From: Onthophagus taurus
Taxonomy: Eukaryota; Arthropoda; Insecta; Coleoptera; Scarabaeidae
Direction: 5' to 3'
Length of the DNA: 64,000 nt
NCBI RefSeq assembly: GCF_036711975.1
Contig: NC_091967.1
Location: forward strand, 10,540,001 to 10,604,000
Shown here: positions 25,131 through 38,600 of the stretch, piece after piece
Numbering within the stretch: the stretch's first letter is position 1
How the letters are laid out: every line of letters begins with the position of its first letter
Notes under the pieces: generated by a model
What the model was told of the DNA's origin: nothing
The model's database searches: none
What the model saw: only the letters and a program-made list of their open reading frames with translations
Made by a program: the position numbers and the translations under genes

Positions 25131-26470
25131 TTATTAAAGTGTAAATACATTTTTTATTTTAAAACACATACTTTTACACAAATAATATTATTTCGTTGAG
25201 ATACAAAGAATTGTTAATTAACGCTTTATTCGAAAGATGAGTTCTGTTATAAGTCAATGTTTTTTTGGATACATCTTACAACCAATAGATGGCAGAACTA
25301 AAATTATCTGAACTAAAATCGACCCTCACTGTCTGAATACAATAACGCTAAACTAGTTGCTTCAATTTTTTATGTAAAGAAAATTTGTTTCAACACTTTC
25401 GGTGATGAGCCATAAATTTGATGTCAAAAATATTGACTGATCAATTTCTTTTGATGAGATAAGCAATATAGATCTGATTGCAATTAACAAGTAGGTAATT
25501 AACACAAATAATTTTGGTTCATATTTTATTAAAAAAAGGGAAATAAAAATAAACTTACATTAACTCATTTCTTCCATAAGAGTAACCATTATGATTATGA
25601 TATATACAAAGATAATATTCAACGTTTTCATAATGTTACATCTTTTTTGCTTTATTGAATAATCAATTAGATGATAAAATATATCTTTTAATCCTGCCAA
25701 TGCTGTAGAACTCTAGAAGATTTCTTATTGAGGTGCATCGCATAAGGCTACACTAACGTATCTATGCGTATCTAACAGCGAAAGGGTTAATCAAGCATTA
25801 ATTATCAAGTACATACTTCAATGTTCATAACCACTGCCATTAAACTGCCATCATACAACACTGTCATCTAGTGATCATACGCCACAGCTAATAATTATTT
25901 TACTATATAGACAGATTCCTACATTAAAGATCTGCAATTTTTCGAATTTACATTAAAATTTAACGTTGAAGTATTTAACACGACTTCATTTATGGAACCA
26001 ATTAACCGTGATTACTGCAATTCATAAATTTAGTTGGGTAATGGTGATAAGTAAAGAAAGCCAAAAATTGGTGTACACAAAAAAGATCATGCAGCAGTAA
26101 AAAAATTGATTTAGAAACGTATAATGTTTATTTAAGAAACAAATGTACTACAAAAACTTTAGAGAATGAAAAAAAAAACTAAAAGCATAAAAAATGCGTT
26201 TATCCCTTTTATTGTTCATCGTAATTTGGGAGGGCCAATTTTAGTAGAACATATCACAGATAAGAGAAAAAGGATAACATTTACAAATTATTATGAGTAA
26301 GAAAATCGCTTAGCGTTAAACTATAAACAAAAACGATATAATTTAAGTATTTTTTTTTACTATAAATAATGGAATTAACGGTTGGAATACTGAAATGACG
26401 AAAAAGAAAAACATTTTACTTACGTTCATGTGCTGAAAGTAACCTAAACAAAATACCAACAAAAAGACTA
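25131..26470. other. Intergenic AT-rich DNA between ttd14 and domino
   Basis: No convincing gene, repeat array or RNA gene. The right part (about 26200-26600) likely includes the 3' UTR of the long domino isoform; an AATAAA on the minus strand occurs near 26497-26503. Confidence 0.35.
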
Positions 26471-26602
26471 TTTTATTATAATTATTATATACACGTTTTA
26501 TATAACATATTTTTTTTCTTAAGGTTTGTTTCAGTACATTAACGATACAATTACAAAAGAAAACATCAGTAGTAAATTATTACAAAAGAAAAACGGATCA
26601 AA

Positions 26603-29600
26603 TTATTTTTTTAAAAGCCTATTACTTACTTGTTCGCGGTCTTTTTCGGTATTCGATTGGGGTGAAGATACCGTTTGATTAACGGTAACACCCGATTGCA
26701 TCGAAACCGTCACAATAGGACTATTTGTATTAATTCCCGAGCCAGACGACGTCTGTATACGAACGGGACTACCTTGTCTTACAACAGATTGATTTTGTAA
26801 CGCTGCTGTTACTTGCGACAATAAATGAGTTGGTGATGTTACATTTGAAGGTACTTTTAAACCTGCCAATGCTCCTGCAAGTGTTGAAGATCCTTGAGGA
26901 CGTATTGTTGTTGTTATACCTTGAGATGTCGCAGCTACAACCTTTATAAGACAATTAAAAAGTTATATATTTAATACAAGTAATTAAATATTTACTTGTA
27001 TTGTTGGCTTATTTCCTTGTCCAGTATTTACAGGAATAACCCTTGGTGTACCTTTTGCTAACACCACAGGAGTTTGTTGCACAGTTAGAGGTGTTTTAAT
27101 AACTTGTTGGAATTGTTGCATATTAAGTGGTCCAGTTAAGGGTTTTGATCCAACAATTAATTGGGTCGACACACCAGGTTTCCCTGTAACTTGAGCGATT
27201 CCAATTTTTTGATTAAATATTTTCTTCTGGGCCAACATTTGTTGTTGAAATTGAATGTGTCGGATTTGTTGGGGTGTACTCGTTTTTATAGTGGCACCTG
27301 GTGCTAAGGCTTTAACTTGTCCCAAAGTTACCCCAGTTACAGGAATTGTCACAGTCTGTGTTACCCCGGTGCTTGATACTGCTTTCACCAAAGTCGCAAC
27401 TTGCGTTCCTGAACTTCCCGCCTGCTGTATAGTTTGTACAAAACTTTGGGGTGTTATACTTTGAATACTCGAAGGTTGCGACGAAGCTGTTAACACTTTT
27501 TGATGAAGTTGTCTTTGTTTTAATAATTGAGTTACTTCACTATCTGCTACTCGAGCGATCGCTTGTTTATTTATACCCGCTGTTCCTTGTTTTACATACT
27601 AAAAATGGATAAATTTAATGATTTTGTTTCAAAAAATTTATTAGATGTTGTAACTTACGCTAACTTGAGCTCTTGGTTGAGCTTGAGTGAACTGAACTTG
27701 TACAGCTGGTTGTCCAGCGATTGTTACAGTGGTGGTTTTAACGGCTTGAGCGGCTGTTAAACCTCCCGTTTGTAAGCGAAGCTGCTGTTTCAACATTGCT
27801 TGTCGAATAATTTGCTGTTGAGCTGGAGTTATTGTTTTTCCAGCAGCAGTGCCACTTACGATGGCTTTAGCTTGGACTGGAGTTCCAGAAACGATTAATC
27901 TTTGAGTGGTTTGCTGAAGTTGAGTGGCGTTTAAACTGGCCACTGGAACTCCAGCTGTTGTTTGAAGTGGGGATGCTACTATGCGTTGCGTTCGAATTGT
28001 AGCTTGAGCTGAAACAATAAACAATTATTTTTCTATCTTATACAAGGATGCATTATATTACATACCTGGAGGTGTACTTGGAGTAATCGTTGTCGTAGAA
28101 ACAGCAACAACATTACTGGTTGTTTGAGTAACAACATGACTAACGGTTGAAACAACAGTTTGTTGCGTACTATTTGAAGATCCAGCTTGTGATGGGGTTG
28201 TTTGAGTTTGTACGGTTCCAGCAACACCTTTCAACAACCTAAAAATGTACGTTTAACCAAACAAATTCTTTCTAAATATAATTCTTCATTTACCTTTGCG
28301 AATTTTGTTGATCTTGCGGTTTCTTTTCTCTAGCTAACCGTTCAGCGCGACGCGTAGCAACATCTCCTGGTAAAACGGGGTGGTCGATATCGATGCCGCA
28401 ATCGTTTAATAAAGCGGCGTGTTTGGGATGAAGTTTCACAGTTCCGGAAGTGGATGTAGACCTGGACGTGGTAGTTCTTCGGGTTGTGTTTACTTTCAAC
28501 GCGTCGAAACGTGAAGTCATAATTTGTGAAAATGTTGCATTGTTGTCCTGGGCATAGAGTTGGGAAGTCCTAAGAGGTCTTCCAGATTTGTTCTGCGTGG
28601 GAAATTTGTACGGTAAGTTACCCTTGATTTTCTTCTTTCGTGAGGACGTGTCTAACACCTAATGACCATTGTACAAGACTACAATATACGCGGAGATCGA
28701 AGAAAATATTTGTGGCTTTTTAAAGAAATATTAATAAAAAATAATGTTTAAAAAAAATAAAGAAATAAGATTTTAATTCCTTATGGAGAAATAAGATTTG
28801 ATTTAGAAAATCATTAAGATGACATTTTAAACTTAACCATAAAAAATTATGCCATAAATTTTCTTCAAAGAACAAAAAAAGAAAATGAATATACGAGGGA
28901 TAAACAAAATAGGTCAACAAAACGACAAAAAAATGGAAAAACGACAAATTTTTTAATTTTATTTACCTGTTTTCCTTCTTCTCTAGGCATAATAACCGAT
29001 TCATATCGATGTCTGCATTGCTTAGGACTTCTATAAGTCACAGAAACTGTGTTAACAAAATCAGAAACAAAATCCCAATTAGGCGTATGTCCAGGATTAA
29101 TCAAACTCAAATTCAAAGGCAACATTTGGAAGTTTTGTATCACTTTCAACAGAGTCATATCTTCGTAGATTGTCCAATTGTGGAAACACGGCGGTTCCAC
29201 CGTCGGTTTAGACGGTTGTAACTTAACTCCAGGTAACGGAACCGGTGGTCGTATAATACCTCGATACTTTTGCAACTTATGATCTCGACGCATTTTCATT
29301 AAAGCCGGAGATGGACGTTCAAACAATGATCGAGGCGGAGCATACATGGTATCATCTTTTCTATGAATTTTAAACGGTCTTCGACTGTCGACCAAACCCG
29401 ATTCGTGACGATTACGTTTGTTATCTTTTTTAACGTAAACTGGTGGGAGTTGACTTTCAGACATTACGTTTATATCATAGAGGAATGCCATTGTTTGATC
29501 TATGTAAACATCTGTGTCTTGTTGAGGCGGAGTTGGTGGACACCACATCTATACATTAATAAATAAATTAAATTTTGGAAAGAATATAAGATATAAAAAT

Positions 29601-32600
29601 TAAGTTGCTACTGAAGTTTCCTGGGCTTCTACACAAAATCATTGGTTAAACCATCAAAATGGTTTTTAGATATGTTCATAGGGTTACAGATTGTGTTTAA
29701 TCAATATCATTTTAGATCATCATATCTTATTAGTACCTTATTCGGTGCCAATTTTTGTAAAATTTACACAAAAAAATTGACATGGAATAAAATGGCTCTA
29801 ATAAAAACATAATTGTATTAAAACTGTACTTACAGGCATAAGTTCCATTGTATTATCCGAAACCCAAACCTGAAAAAAAGAAATTTGTAATAACTATCTA
29901 ATAAGATATTAATTAAACATGAATATTAAGCACATAAAATACCATACATACCAAAAAAAATTAAACTGTTTTTAAAAGAATAAACATACACAATTCTAAA
30001 TTCTAAGTAGTCACAAAGGTTTTTAAAGGATAATTTAGAGGAATATTATTGATGGTAGTGGTTGAAAGGGTAAGGAAAGCGTAGGTTCTGTATTCCACAG
30101 AGAAAGAAGCCCTCTTGCTCGTGTCCAGCGGGGCAGTGTTTTGGTGCCCGCTGCGGCACGCCGGAGCAAGATGGCACCAAAACCTACGCCTTTACCCCGC
30201 CAAATCAAACGCAATTATACGCAAGAGAACTTCTTTATTGATTTTTTTGCCTTACACTATTTACAGTCGGGAGGTACCTTACATTTAAACAACAGACATA
30301 GTGTAGCAGCAACACATTCGCAACTCCGACATATACGCGCGGAATTCTCTCTCGTTAAATTTTTTAAACATGTTTTACACGGTACATTCACACATTTTCA
30401 GTAATTTTTTTGTTTCTTTTCTATTTAAATTATGTTGTTTACTAATTATGTAAAAAATAAATCACAGACAAAATGTAAGAATATGTACTCTTCCGAAGAA
30501 AAAAAAAAATCTATAAATAATGAATTTTTTGATTAAATTCAGAATGTTTAAGTTGGAATTATAGTAATAATTAAACATACAACATTTTAAAAACCATTAT
30601 TTAACGTGAGCTTTCAAATTTTACTCAACTTTTTGTGAATAAACTAAAATATGTAGACAACCAATTCAAGAAACTAATTTCAAATTTTAAGTTATAAACA
30701 CCTGAGAATGATGAATTAATAAAGATAAAATGATTAATGTAACATTTTCGGAAGAGCTAAATCATACTCCAACATTAGCGCAAGGTTGTCGTTCACACTC
30801 GAATATAATTTACAAATGTGTACAATAAAAATATTTCTCAGTAAAAAAACTATAACTCTAGTATTTTGACTATGTACACTTGCGATTCCGTTCCAGATTC
30901 CGTTTCTTCGAGAATCGCACTTCGATTGCTATTTAATAGTCTATTTGTAGAATAAATTAATAAAAGAGGAAAGAGAAACTAAAAACTTTTTTTTTAACTT
31001 TCCGCTCGTCCGATATTGTCAGGACTTTTCGCGTTTTTGCACACGTCTTTTTTCTCGTCCGCCGAGATATCGTTAGTGCTAATACTATCGGCATCTTTTG
31101 AAACGTCATGTTTAGGGGACCTCGTCACCCAAGTATCCAAACTACCAATCTTATTATCTACACATTTTCTAAGATTTCGTTTCTGTCTTTGAGGCGTTAA
31201 TTTCGTTTCAGGCGATTTTAAAGTACTCAAGTCAAACAATTTTCTTGTTTTTACACCTTCCGAAATACAATTGCCCTTTGAATCATCTTTACCTTGATCT
31301 AATTTCATCTGCTGCACTTTATCAGCATTTTGTAACGTAAGTTTTAATTGTTTGTTAATTTGTTGGGTTATAGAGTCTTTTTTGTTATCTATATCGCTTT
31401 TATTTTTCGAGTTTTTGTTTAAGGGTTTTGCGGAATCATGATTCGTTATGACTTCATCTTTGCCATCATATTTTTCTTCATCTGTACTACTTATGTGAGC
31501 ATCGTCTTTCGAGGAATTTTTTGTTGATTTTTCAATTTTAATTTGTATCTCGACGTCTTTGTTACCGTTTTTCTTTCTTAGTTTACGTACAACTATTTCT
31601 TCATCAATTTTATTCCTCAGTTTCCTTTTATATTTAATAGCCTTATCGTCCATTTTTTCAGGTTCCAATTCAATCTTTGCTTTTTTTGTTTTGTCAGTTT
31701 TGTCAGTCTCATTAAGATCTACTTTATCTTTTTTTCTTTGATTCATAGGAGTACTGGTTTTTATTGGTTTAACACCAGGCAAAATAGGACTTACATCTAA
31801 AGTCCAAAGATTTATAGCCACAGTTCCTCTTGATCTTGTTCTTGGTGAATTATGATCAATATGATTAGTAGCTTTCACAGGTAATTCAACCGAAGAATCA
31901 CTTTCAATAGAATCATTACCCTCCTCCTCTTCATCTTCTTCGTCATCACTTTGTTTACTATCATTGTGCTCATTATCACTTTCATTGGTTTCCACCCTAT
32001 CATTTTCTTTGCTCACATTACTGATTTCATCCACTTCGTTTACTTCTGGTTTTTCTTCCTCCGATTTTTCATTTTCCTCTGGTTCCTCCTCCTTAACAAC
32101 CAGTTTCTCCGAATCAGATTCGCTCTTGTTTGCATCCCTTTTCATTTTTAACCTACTCGAAATAACCCTCGTCCTGTAAGTATTAACTCCTCTTGCACGG
32201 TAGTGATTAGTTGGCCTAAGATTACTTTTACCATTTGTCGTCTTACCGCCGACTAAAACTTTTCTTGACGTCCTCTTACCAGAAGCGTTAGTACTCACAG
32301 AAGAAGACGATTCATTGCTTTTCTGGAATTTTTTATTTTTTGTGCTGACCTGATTGATAGCGTCCTCCCTGCTGAACGTCAACAGCTCGTTATCCTCCTC
32401 CAGCTCGCGTGCCCTCCTCTCTTCTTCTTCTTTCATTGCCGCTAATCGATTGCGCTCCCATTCCAATTTTTGCTCCTCGATCTCGCGTTCTGCTGCCGCT
32501 AGTTGTTCCGGTGACCACGCCGCTTCCGTTTCTTCAATGAATCGCATCGCGTAACGTTCAATAGGTCTTAACTAAATAAAAAAAAAAGTTTTATATTTGG

Positions 32601-35600
32601 GTAAAAAACTTTAATTGAATCATACCTGTTTAATTAAATTCTCCACTTCTTGTTCGGCCTTGCTAATTTCTGGTTCTTTATCTTTTTCTTGATCATCAAG
32701 TGGAATATTTTCGTCAAATTCAGCAAGATCGGCCACTGCTTCAGCTTTAGCTGTCCTAGCAGCTTGTACATCTTGGTCGTCTTCACAAGCAGCAAGGGCA
32801 TTTTCTAAAGCACCTATAGCTGCTTTGTCCTCAGGAATAGTTGGAGATGTACTGTTACTTTCAATGTGATTTTTCTCACGTTCTCGGTTACATTCAATAA
32901 CTTCAGACATTCTTGTTGTTGCAGATTCTTCAGAGTTATCAATGTTAAATAGATCTTGAATTGTAGACTGCAATAATCAAATAAAGTCATAAGAATGTAA
33001 TAGACAAATAAAATAAATAAAAAAGTTGTACATAAATGTTTGCAAGGTTCTAGAAAGCTCAGAGTATCAATTACAAAACAGAGCATGCTGGCCATTGCAA
33101 AATAATATTGCACCAATGCAAAAGTATATCAATTATTAATAATTTGATAAACTGATCGTTAGTGCTTCATAAATAAATTTTTAATTCTTATTAACTTACA
33201 CTTTTGAAATAAGCAGTTGTAAAGTTTCCACCTTCAATCGCCAAATCGCCCAACAATCTCTTTTGATTAGCTTTCTTCAAGATATTCTCCTCAATAGTTC
33301 TTTCACTAATCAGTCTATAAATATGGACATCTCTAGTTTGGCCAATTCTATGACACCTGTCTTGTGCTTGCGCATCCATAGTGGGGTTCCAATCCGAATC
33401 ATAAAATATTACAGTATCAGCGCCGGTTAAGTTGACACCAATACCGCCAGATCTTGTTGATAAAATAAATGCAAAAATTCGTTTATCACCATTAAAACGT
33501 TCCATAAGCATTTGTCTTTGGTCTACTTTCGTCGTTCCGTCTAAACGAAGATAAATGTGACCATGAAAATTCAAAAACGCCTCCAAAACGTCCAACATTT
33601 TCGTCATTTGCGTAAAAATTAATACCCTGTGACTTTCGTGTTTTAATTTTCTTAACAGATGATCGAGAGTTTGTAATTTACCGCAATCATATTGTATGAG
33701 TCTAGGATCGGGAAATTGGGTAACCATTGCAGAAACGATTGGGTGTAATATTGTTGTTGGTTTTAACAATTTTTGGGAAAGCTCAAGTTTTTCAACTCTC
33801 AAACGATTGTAAATGCTTGGAATAGGTTTCCGCACATGTAGATCTGGTTGTGGTGCGTGCACCGATGGCACAAAAACAATGAATCTATTAAATATTTCCG
33901 TCATTTCTTCTATACGTTTTGCGGGGTTACATACTAATTCTTGAAGACAATTGGCCGTGTCTATGTTTAAGTTTGAACTATAACGTTCTGTATATATAAA
34001 CCCATCGCCCCATGGAGTCATCTTAGAATTTGTTGTAATTTTAACCGCATCACGAAAATCTTTACCGTATAATGGTATACTATTACACCGTTTTGAATTT
34101 ACTCTCGCTAATAAATCAAGACGATTTTTTCTTGCACACTATAAATTTTAACAAAAAAAAACATTACTTAATAAAATCGACAAGATATCCTTATTTAAAA
34201 CTTACAATGATATCATTATCCTTTTTATTTTCATCATTTTTCAACCATCGAACGTCCAATTCACGTTTGTTAGATTTGTTAGCATACAATTTCTCAATGT
34301 ATTTAGATGTAACAGTTTTGGCAGGATGAGAATTACGATCTTCAATTTTAAATTCTGGCGCCGAACCGGTCTATAAAGGATACATTTTATTTTTCTACAA
34401 GATATAAGTTTGTTAATTAATTACCACTGTTGTACTTGTTGTTGTAGGAACTGATGACAAATGAACTTTTACTACAGCTTTCGTTAATACTTGAGGTTGA
34501 TTGCATACTGAAGGTGATATCACAAAACGTTGATCTGATGTCATTACTATAAAAAAGGAAAGGAAATTCAATAAAAAAATCCCATCGATTACTAAATAAG
34601 CGTTAAGTTGCTAAAAGTTAAAAAAATGTTTACAAACATGCACCCAAATTGATTATAATAAAACCAATTTGGTTGGTATGTTGTGATTTTACTCTCCTTT
34701 CTATTAAATTATGAGAAAATATAATTATTTACCCACATTGGATGTAGAAAGGGGTGAACAATTATTAAAAGTTGTAATATAATTAATAAAACGCTTCATT
34801 TTCATACCTGTAGGATTTATTGGTAAATTTAAATTTGAAGTTGAAGCGACCGATGATGGTGTAAACAATATGTGTTTTCCCATAGACGTTTGAACTAAAC
34901 GTGCAACCCCCGAAGGTACCGTTATTTTATCAGTTGGTTTTAAAACGCTGGACAAATTCACGTTAGTTGTTGTTGATTGGACGGTTGGTGCCTGGGACAC
35001 AACAATACCTGCAAATAACAAAAAGATTAAAATAAAACTCAAAATTTCTAGTATAGAAACAAACATTACAAAAATAATAATCAGACAAATGCCTCATTGT
35101 CACTCAGTAAAGAACAGGAATTGAATGGATTTCCTGTTCTCAGTAAGTGAAAAGTTCATCATTTAAATTTAACTTATATCCATTCTATACTTTTATTTAG
35201 TTACCTTGTGGAAGGATTTGGACGCTACCAGCAGGAAATTTCATTTTTGTATTCACTGGAGTAATAGACTGTACAGTAGCTTTAACAGTTTCCTCCTTAG
35301 GTTCAGTCTTAAGTTCTTTATTTCCAGAATCGATTTTCCGAACCTGCATACTTAATCTTGTTGGGGGTGGACATGGAATTTCTTCAACATCACTAAAACC
35401 AATCTCTTCAATAAGTCGTTTGGGCGATTGGTATTGACGCATTCTGTAACATTGGTAAGCGCTGAGATGGATTTCCATGGCGAGTAGATTCAAATTCATA
35501 GCTGTCAAATTTATGTGCTACAAAATAAATTAACAGAAAAAAATATTTTCAGCTAAAATTATTTAATAAATACCTTTAATGGATTATATTCAAATAAACT

Positions 35601-38600
35601 GTAGACTAAAGACGGAATGTGTTGAACTATTCCCTCACAATGAAATGGAGATATTGTTGGTCTCACTTCAAACAGATTTGGATGATTACAAACTTTTCTA
35701 AGTTGCATTAAAACGTTGATTACGCTTAAAAGATTTCCACTTGCTAAAGTTTCTCTAGTTCTGAAATCAATAAAAATTATTATTAAAAAATTGAACACAG
35801 AAAACATTTAAATTATTATTATTCTTTTAATAATCAGACAAATGCCTCATAGTCTATCAAAAAGTAGATTGGAATTGAATGGATTTCCAATCTTCAGAAA
35901 AATGAAATCATCATATTCATAATAATCACTCATACATTTATTTGAATGTAAAAAAGAACACTTACTTTGCCCGTGACATATAATCATCATAAAGAAATCG
36001 TTGCCTTTTTGATAATCTGCACATAATGATGTGTTCGTATTTCTTTGGCATTTGTTTTTCAACTTCAGATTTTAACCTTCTTAATAAAAACGGTCTCAAC
36101 ACCTAAATAAATTAATTAATCAATAACTTGATAAGAAAACGAGTTGAAGGTAATAATAATACCTTATGTAATCTTTTAATAATGCTTTCATTGTACTCAG
36201 AATTTCCTTCTATCATTCCTGTAACAGGATTAGAAAACCACTCTTTAAATTCTCTGTGAGATTGGAATACATTAGGCATTAAAAAGTGCATTAAAGACCA
36301 TAATTCCATTAAATTGTTTTGAAGGGGAGTACCAGTTAGTAATAATCGTCTAAAAAAATTTTTTTCATTCAGTTTCTTTTAGATCAAAATAAAAAATTTC
36401 AAATCTTACTGTTGTGTTTGAAAGTTAAGCAATAACTGCCACCTTTGCGATTTAAAATTTTTAATATTTTGTGCCTCATCCAAAATTAAATACTTCCATT
36501 TTTTCCTTCTAAAACTCTGATGATCTTGAATAACTAACTTGTAGGATGTGATACAAATATGAAAAGCGTTCGGTTTCGTCCAACCAGTGCGCTTCATTTT
36601 CCGTTCCTTTTGCGATCCATAATAAGTTAAAATTTTAAAAGCTGGACACCACTTCTTACATTCCATCTCCCAATTTAACATCACTGATGTAGGAACAATA
36701 ATCAAGTGTGGTCCCCAATTTTCTATTTAAGGTAATAATAATACAAAATAATAAATGAGTTTAAAAGTATCAGCAATTAATTCTTTACCTTTTTCACATG
36801 CTAAATGAGCTAATAGTGCTATCGTTTGAATTGTTTTACCTAAACCCATTTCATCAGCTAAGATACCATTTAATTTCCTTTCAAACATTGTAACTAACCA
36901 ATCTAAACCAATGTGTTGATATTCTCTTAATGGTAACTTTAATAAAAAAGGAACAGGAGTGACAACCTGCAAAAAAAACAAATCAAATTAATTCCTTGTT
37001 TAATTAAATTGCGTTATTAAGAAGTCACTAAATTTGATTATTAGTCAGACAAATGCCTCATTGTCGCTCAATACAGAACAGGAATTGAATGGATTTCCAG
37101 TTCTCAGTCAGTGAAAAGTCATCATATATACATAATATTCGTTTTTATACTGCATTCGAAAAATTAATTGATACTTACACTAGTGGAAGACAAAGTATTC
37201 CCTTTCGGTTGTATACTTTCCGCTATTGCCGCAGCGTCATTGATAAGATCATTATTATCAGTCTTTTTATCCTCTCCCTCATCATCCTTTTGTGATTCAA
37301 CAGTCATTTCATCATCATCTAACAACAATTTTAATCCGACTTCATCTTCTTCGTCATGTTCGCTACTATCTAAAGGTTTTTCATCTTCACTTGAAGCTTC
37401 GTCAGATGAACTGCCTTCATCCATAGACGGAACAAATTCGTCTGTAGATGCGGACATATTCGTGTCTTCATTTATAGGCGGTAAATTTGCGTATTTCTTC
37501 CTTAATTCTTCTATACTCATTTCATTTTCAGCTTCTAAATCGTCTAATTCTTTTTTATGGTCTTGTTGACCTTCGGCGTCTTCTTGTTCCTATTAAATAA
37601 ATAAAAATAAAAGGGAGTTAATTTTTTTTAAGGTTTATTTTTAATATTACTTGTATGGTATCTTCGTTATCTTCATCACTGGAGGAGTGGGCAACAAAAT
37701 CGCCATCTTTATTTTTAGATGGTTTTTCAGATTCTTTAATTTCCGATTCGTTTTCCATATCAGATTCCGCATCACTTAATCGAATTTTATCTCTATTTTG
37801 TAAATAATCTTTGGGTAATTCGTTCAAAAACGATTCAAAGTCCATTTCGGATTCCCTTTGAAGCGCCGCCACTTCCGCGCTTTCTTCTTCTTTGTTAGTG
37901 GCTTCTTCTTGAGCGATTGTTTCTTCATCATCTGAACTATTTTCGCTATCTGGACGAAATTCCTCTGAAAATTGAATCCACTTTCACAAACTGAACGGGA
38001 AACAATAAATAGATTTCTTTTTATTGTATACTCACCATCTGAATTAACCCTAGATTCGGAACGAGACGATGCGTTGCTGATTGGTACGACGGGAGCTGCA
38101 GGTTCTAGAGGTTTATTCATACCTTCAGCCAACAACTGGGAATACTTTTCGGTTTGGTCAACAATAAAACTGAGATGTTGGTCAAGAGCCTTTTTACGTT
38201 TTTCTTCTAACCGAGTGTTAAGTTTATATTCAACCAATTTCTCAACGTTACTCCAAAACATTTTAATTTCTTTCGCGCAAAAATTCGCCAAACGTCGAAT
38301 ATTCTGCTCTTGGGCTTTTTCAGCCTTTTGAGCAGCTAGTGCTTTGTCTTGGAAATATTTTTGGACCATTCTCGCACATTTTTTTGCTGCCGCTTTTTTC
38401 CACTTGCGTTCCTGCGCAAAATCCGTCGCTAACCAGGCCATCTCCTCCAGCAAGAAGTCCCAGTGAACTTTTCCTCTAACTGTCTCTTGTACTTTTGGCA
38501 ATCGCCTTTCAGACCAGAGACCTTTACAAAACAATTATTTTAATTTCATTTGTACACAAAATAATAAGTTATTAACAATTTTATGTAAGAAACCATTCAA

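Noticed and set aside
30141..30404. Plus-strand frame in the GC-rich fold-back
   Set aside because: Lies in an inverted repeat; no recognisable motif.
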